From Paludibacteraceae bacterium (GTDB lineage Bacteria > Bacteroidota > Bacteroidia > Bacteroidales > Paludibacteraceae): a stretch of 6,869 bases of DNA. Location: the NCBI GenBank assembly GCA_947471245.1, contig CANIXM010000105.1:1-6869 (forward strand), read 5' to 3'. The translations under genes and the position numbers were made by a program. Under the pieces are notes generated by a model that was not told the DNA's origin, did no database searches, and saw only the letters and a program-made list of their open reading frames with translations. Positions 6,309-6,869 of the stretch are shown piece after piece; position 1 is the first letter of the stretch, and each line of letters begins with the position of its first letter.

Positions 6309-6339
6309 TTGAGTAATTTATCTGTAACACATAACTTTG
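6309..6339 (+). promoter_or_regulatory. Bacteroidetes-type promoter of the exported-protein gene
   Basis: TTG at 6309-6311, a 20-base spacer, then TAACTTTG at 6332-6339, an exact match to TAnnTTTG. The last G of the -7 element is also the first base of the terminator stem at 6339, so transcription should start inside the left arm of that stem, about 65 bases before the ATG at 6410. Confidence 0.65.
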
Positions 6340-6383
6340 CCTATTCTGATGACAAAACATCAGAATAGGCATTTTTTATTTTT
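6339..6383 (+). terminator. Strong intrinsic terminator after bcp
   Basis: A perfect 13-base stem, GCCTATTCTGATG at 6339-6351 with CATCAGAATAGGC at 6358-6370, closes on the loop ACAAAA and is followed by a T run (six Ts at 6372-6377, five at 6379-6383). It lies 81 bases past the bcp stop codon and reads in the + direction. Confidence 0.9.
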
Positions 6384-6409
6384 ACACACTTACTATTTAA
6401 ACAATAGTC

Positions 6410-6869
6410 ATGAACAAAACAACACCATTCTCAATCCGTAAAAGCCTACTATTATTGGCTTTATCAAGTGTTTCATTTCTTTACGCAGCCGATTTCACAC
6501 CTGGTGAGGGTGGAGCGCTTCCCACATTTCCCACATTTACGAGCTTAGCTAACAAATTTGGTGGTTTCAAAGTTACCTATTCACAAAGAGAAAACAATTA
6601 TTTTGGAGGCACCAGAGCAATTGTGGACATGTGGTTTCCAGCACCATCTACCATAGGAGCAACTAGTTACACACTACAATATTCAACCAATGGCACAAGT
6701 TGGTCAAATTATCAATCGGGTTATGCTGATGTAACCACCACAGGCGAGAATTTCAGCATGGGTCTTGATGGGAGTTATTATTTGAGAATTTTAGCCAACG
6801 GAGGTCCAAAAAATGGATATACATCCAACGAAGTTTATGCACCACTATCCAGCATAGACACTTATTTTG
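6410..6869 (+). CDS. Exported protein with fibronectin type III-like segment, 3' end cut by window
   Basis: An open frame from ATG 6410 runs to the window end without a stop, giving 153 visible residues. The N-terminus is a typical Sec signal peptide: a charged start (MNKTTPFSIRK), a hydrophobic core LLLLALSSVSFL and a likely signal peptidase I site after LYA at residue 26, so the product leaves the cytoplasm. The mature part begins ADFTPGEGG and has the short repeat PTFPTF. Residues about 83-143 (SYTLQYSTNGTSWSNY, then GSYYLRILANGG and YTSNEVYAP) look like the strands of a fibronectin type III-like beta sandwich, a domain common in Bacteroidetes secreted proteins. The family is not otherwise recognised. 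Whether it carries leucine-rich repeats, an enzyme domain or a type IX secretion tail cannot be seen. The leader is AT-rich without a Shine-Dalgarno, and a matching promoter lies at 6309-6339. Confidence 0.85.
   Translation, partial: MNKTTPFSIRKSLLLLALSSVSFLYAADFTPGEGGALPTFPTFTSLANKFGGFKVTYSQRENNYFGGTRAIVDMWFPAPSTIGATSYTLQYSTNGTSWSNYQSGYADVTTTGENFSMGLDGSYYLRILANGGPKNGYTSNEVYAPLSSIDTYF

Noticed and set aside
1..6869. CRISPR array, tRNA/rRNA, transposase, toxin-antitoxin or phage defence genes.
   Set aside because: No regularly spaced repeats with spacers, no tRNA-like folds noticed, and no coding region matches these families.

Overview
The window looks like ordinary chromosomal DNA from a member of the Bacteroidetes (Bacteroidota), most likely an environmental Bacteroidia. 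The signs are: AT-rich sequence with A-rich rather than Shine-Dalgarno leaders before most start codons; two good matches to the Bacteroidetes promoter form TTG-N19/20-TAnnTTTG; a long phosphoglucomutase/phosphomannomutase of the type common in Bacteroidales; and an intergenic element with CCCCTAAATCCCC-type ends, familiar from Bacteroidetes spacers. All genes that can be supported lie on the + strand. The species cannot be told from the sequence.

Layout. 1-1713 is the 5'-truncated phosphohexomutase, followed by a hairpin at 1744-1775. 1801-3503 is a tight two-gene unit: a metal-dependent cyclase/hydrolase of the kynurenine-formamidase-like family, then, 5 bases later, a membrane protein of the CPBP (Rce1/Abi) family with altered catalytic motifs. 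3504-3713 is a spacer with a decayed inverted repeat and a plausible promoter. 3714-4586 is a second two-gene unit with a 3-base gap: a PhnB-like VOC-fold protein and an AHSA1/SRPBCC-fold protein. 4681-5601 is a TIGR01212/YhcC-type radical SAM protein with its own strong promoter and a very short leader. 5602-5801 is almost entirely an inverted-repeat intergenic element, whose left end supplies the stop codon of the radical SAM gene. 5802-6257 is the thiol peroxidase Bcp. 6258-6409 holds an 11-base periodic repeat resembling DnaA boxes, an excellent intrinsic terminator, and a promoter that interlocks with it. 6410-6869 is the start of an exported protein that runs off the window.

How the genes relate. 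Apart from the two close pairs there is no obvious shared pathway: sugar-phosphate interconversion, a small-molecule hydrolase, a membrane protein, two small ligand-binding-fold proteins, a radical SAM enzyme, peroxide defence and a secreted protein. I find no mobile-element genes, CRISPR array, defence system, tRNA or rRNA. I did not find a convincing undescribed system. The observations most worth a second look are the interlocked terminator/promoter at 6309-6383, the repeat element that reaches into a coding sequence at 5595, the 11-base periodic repeat at 6262, and the altered motifs of the CPBP protein.
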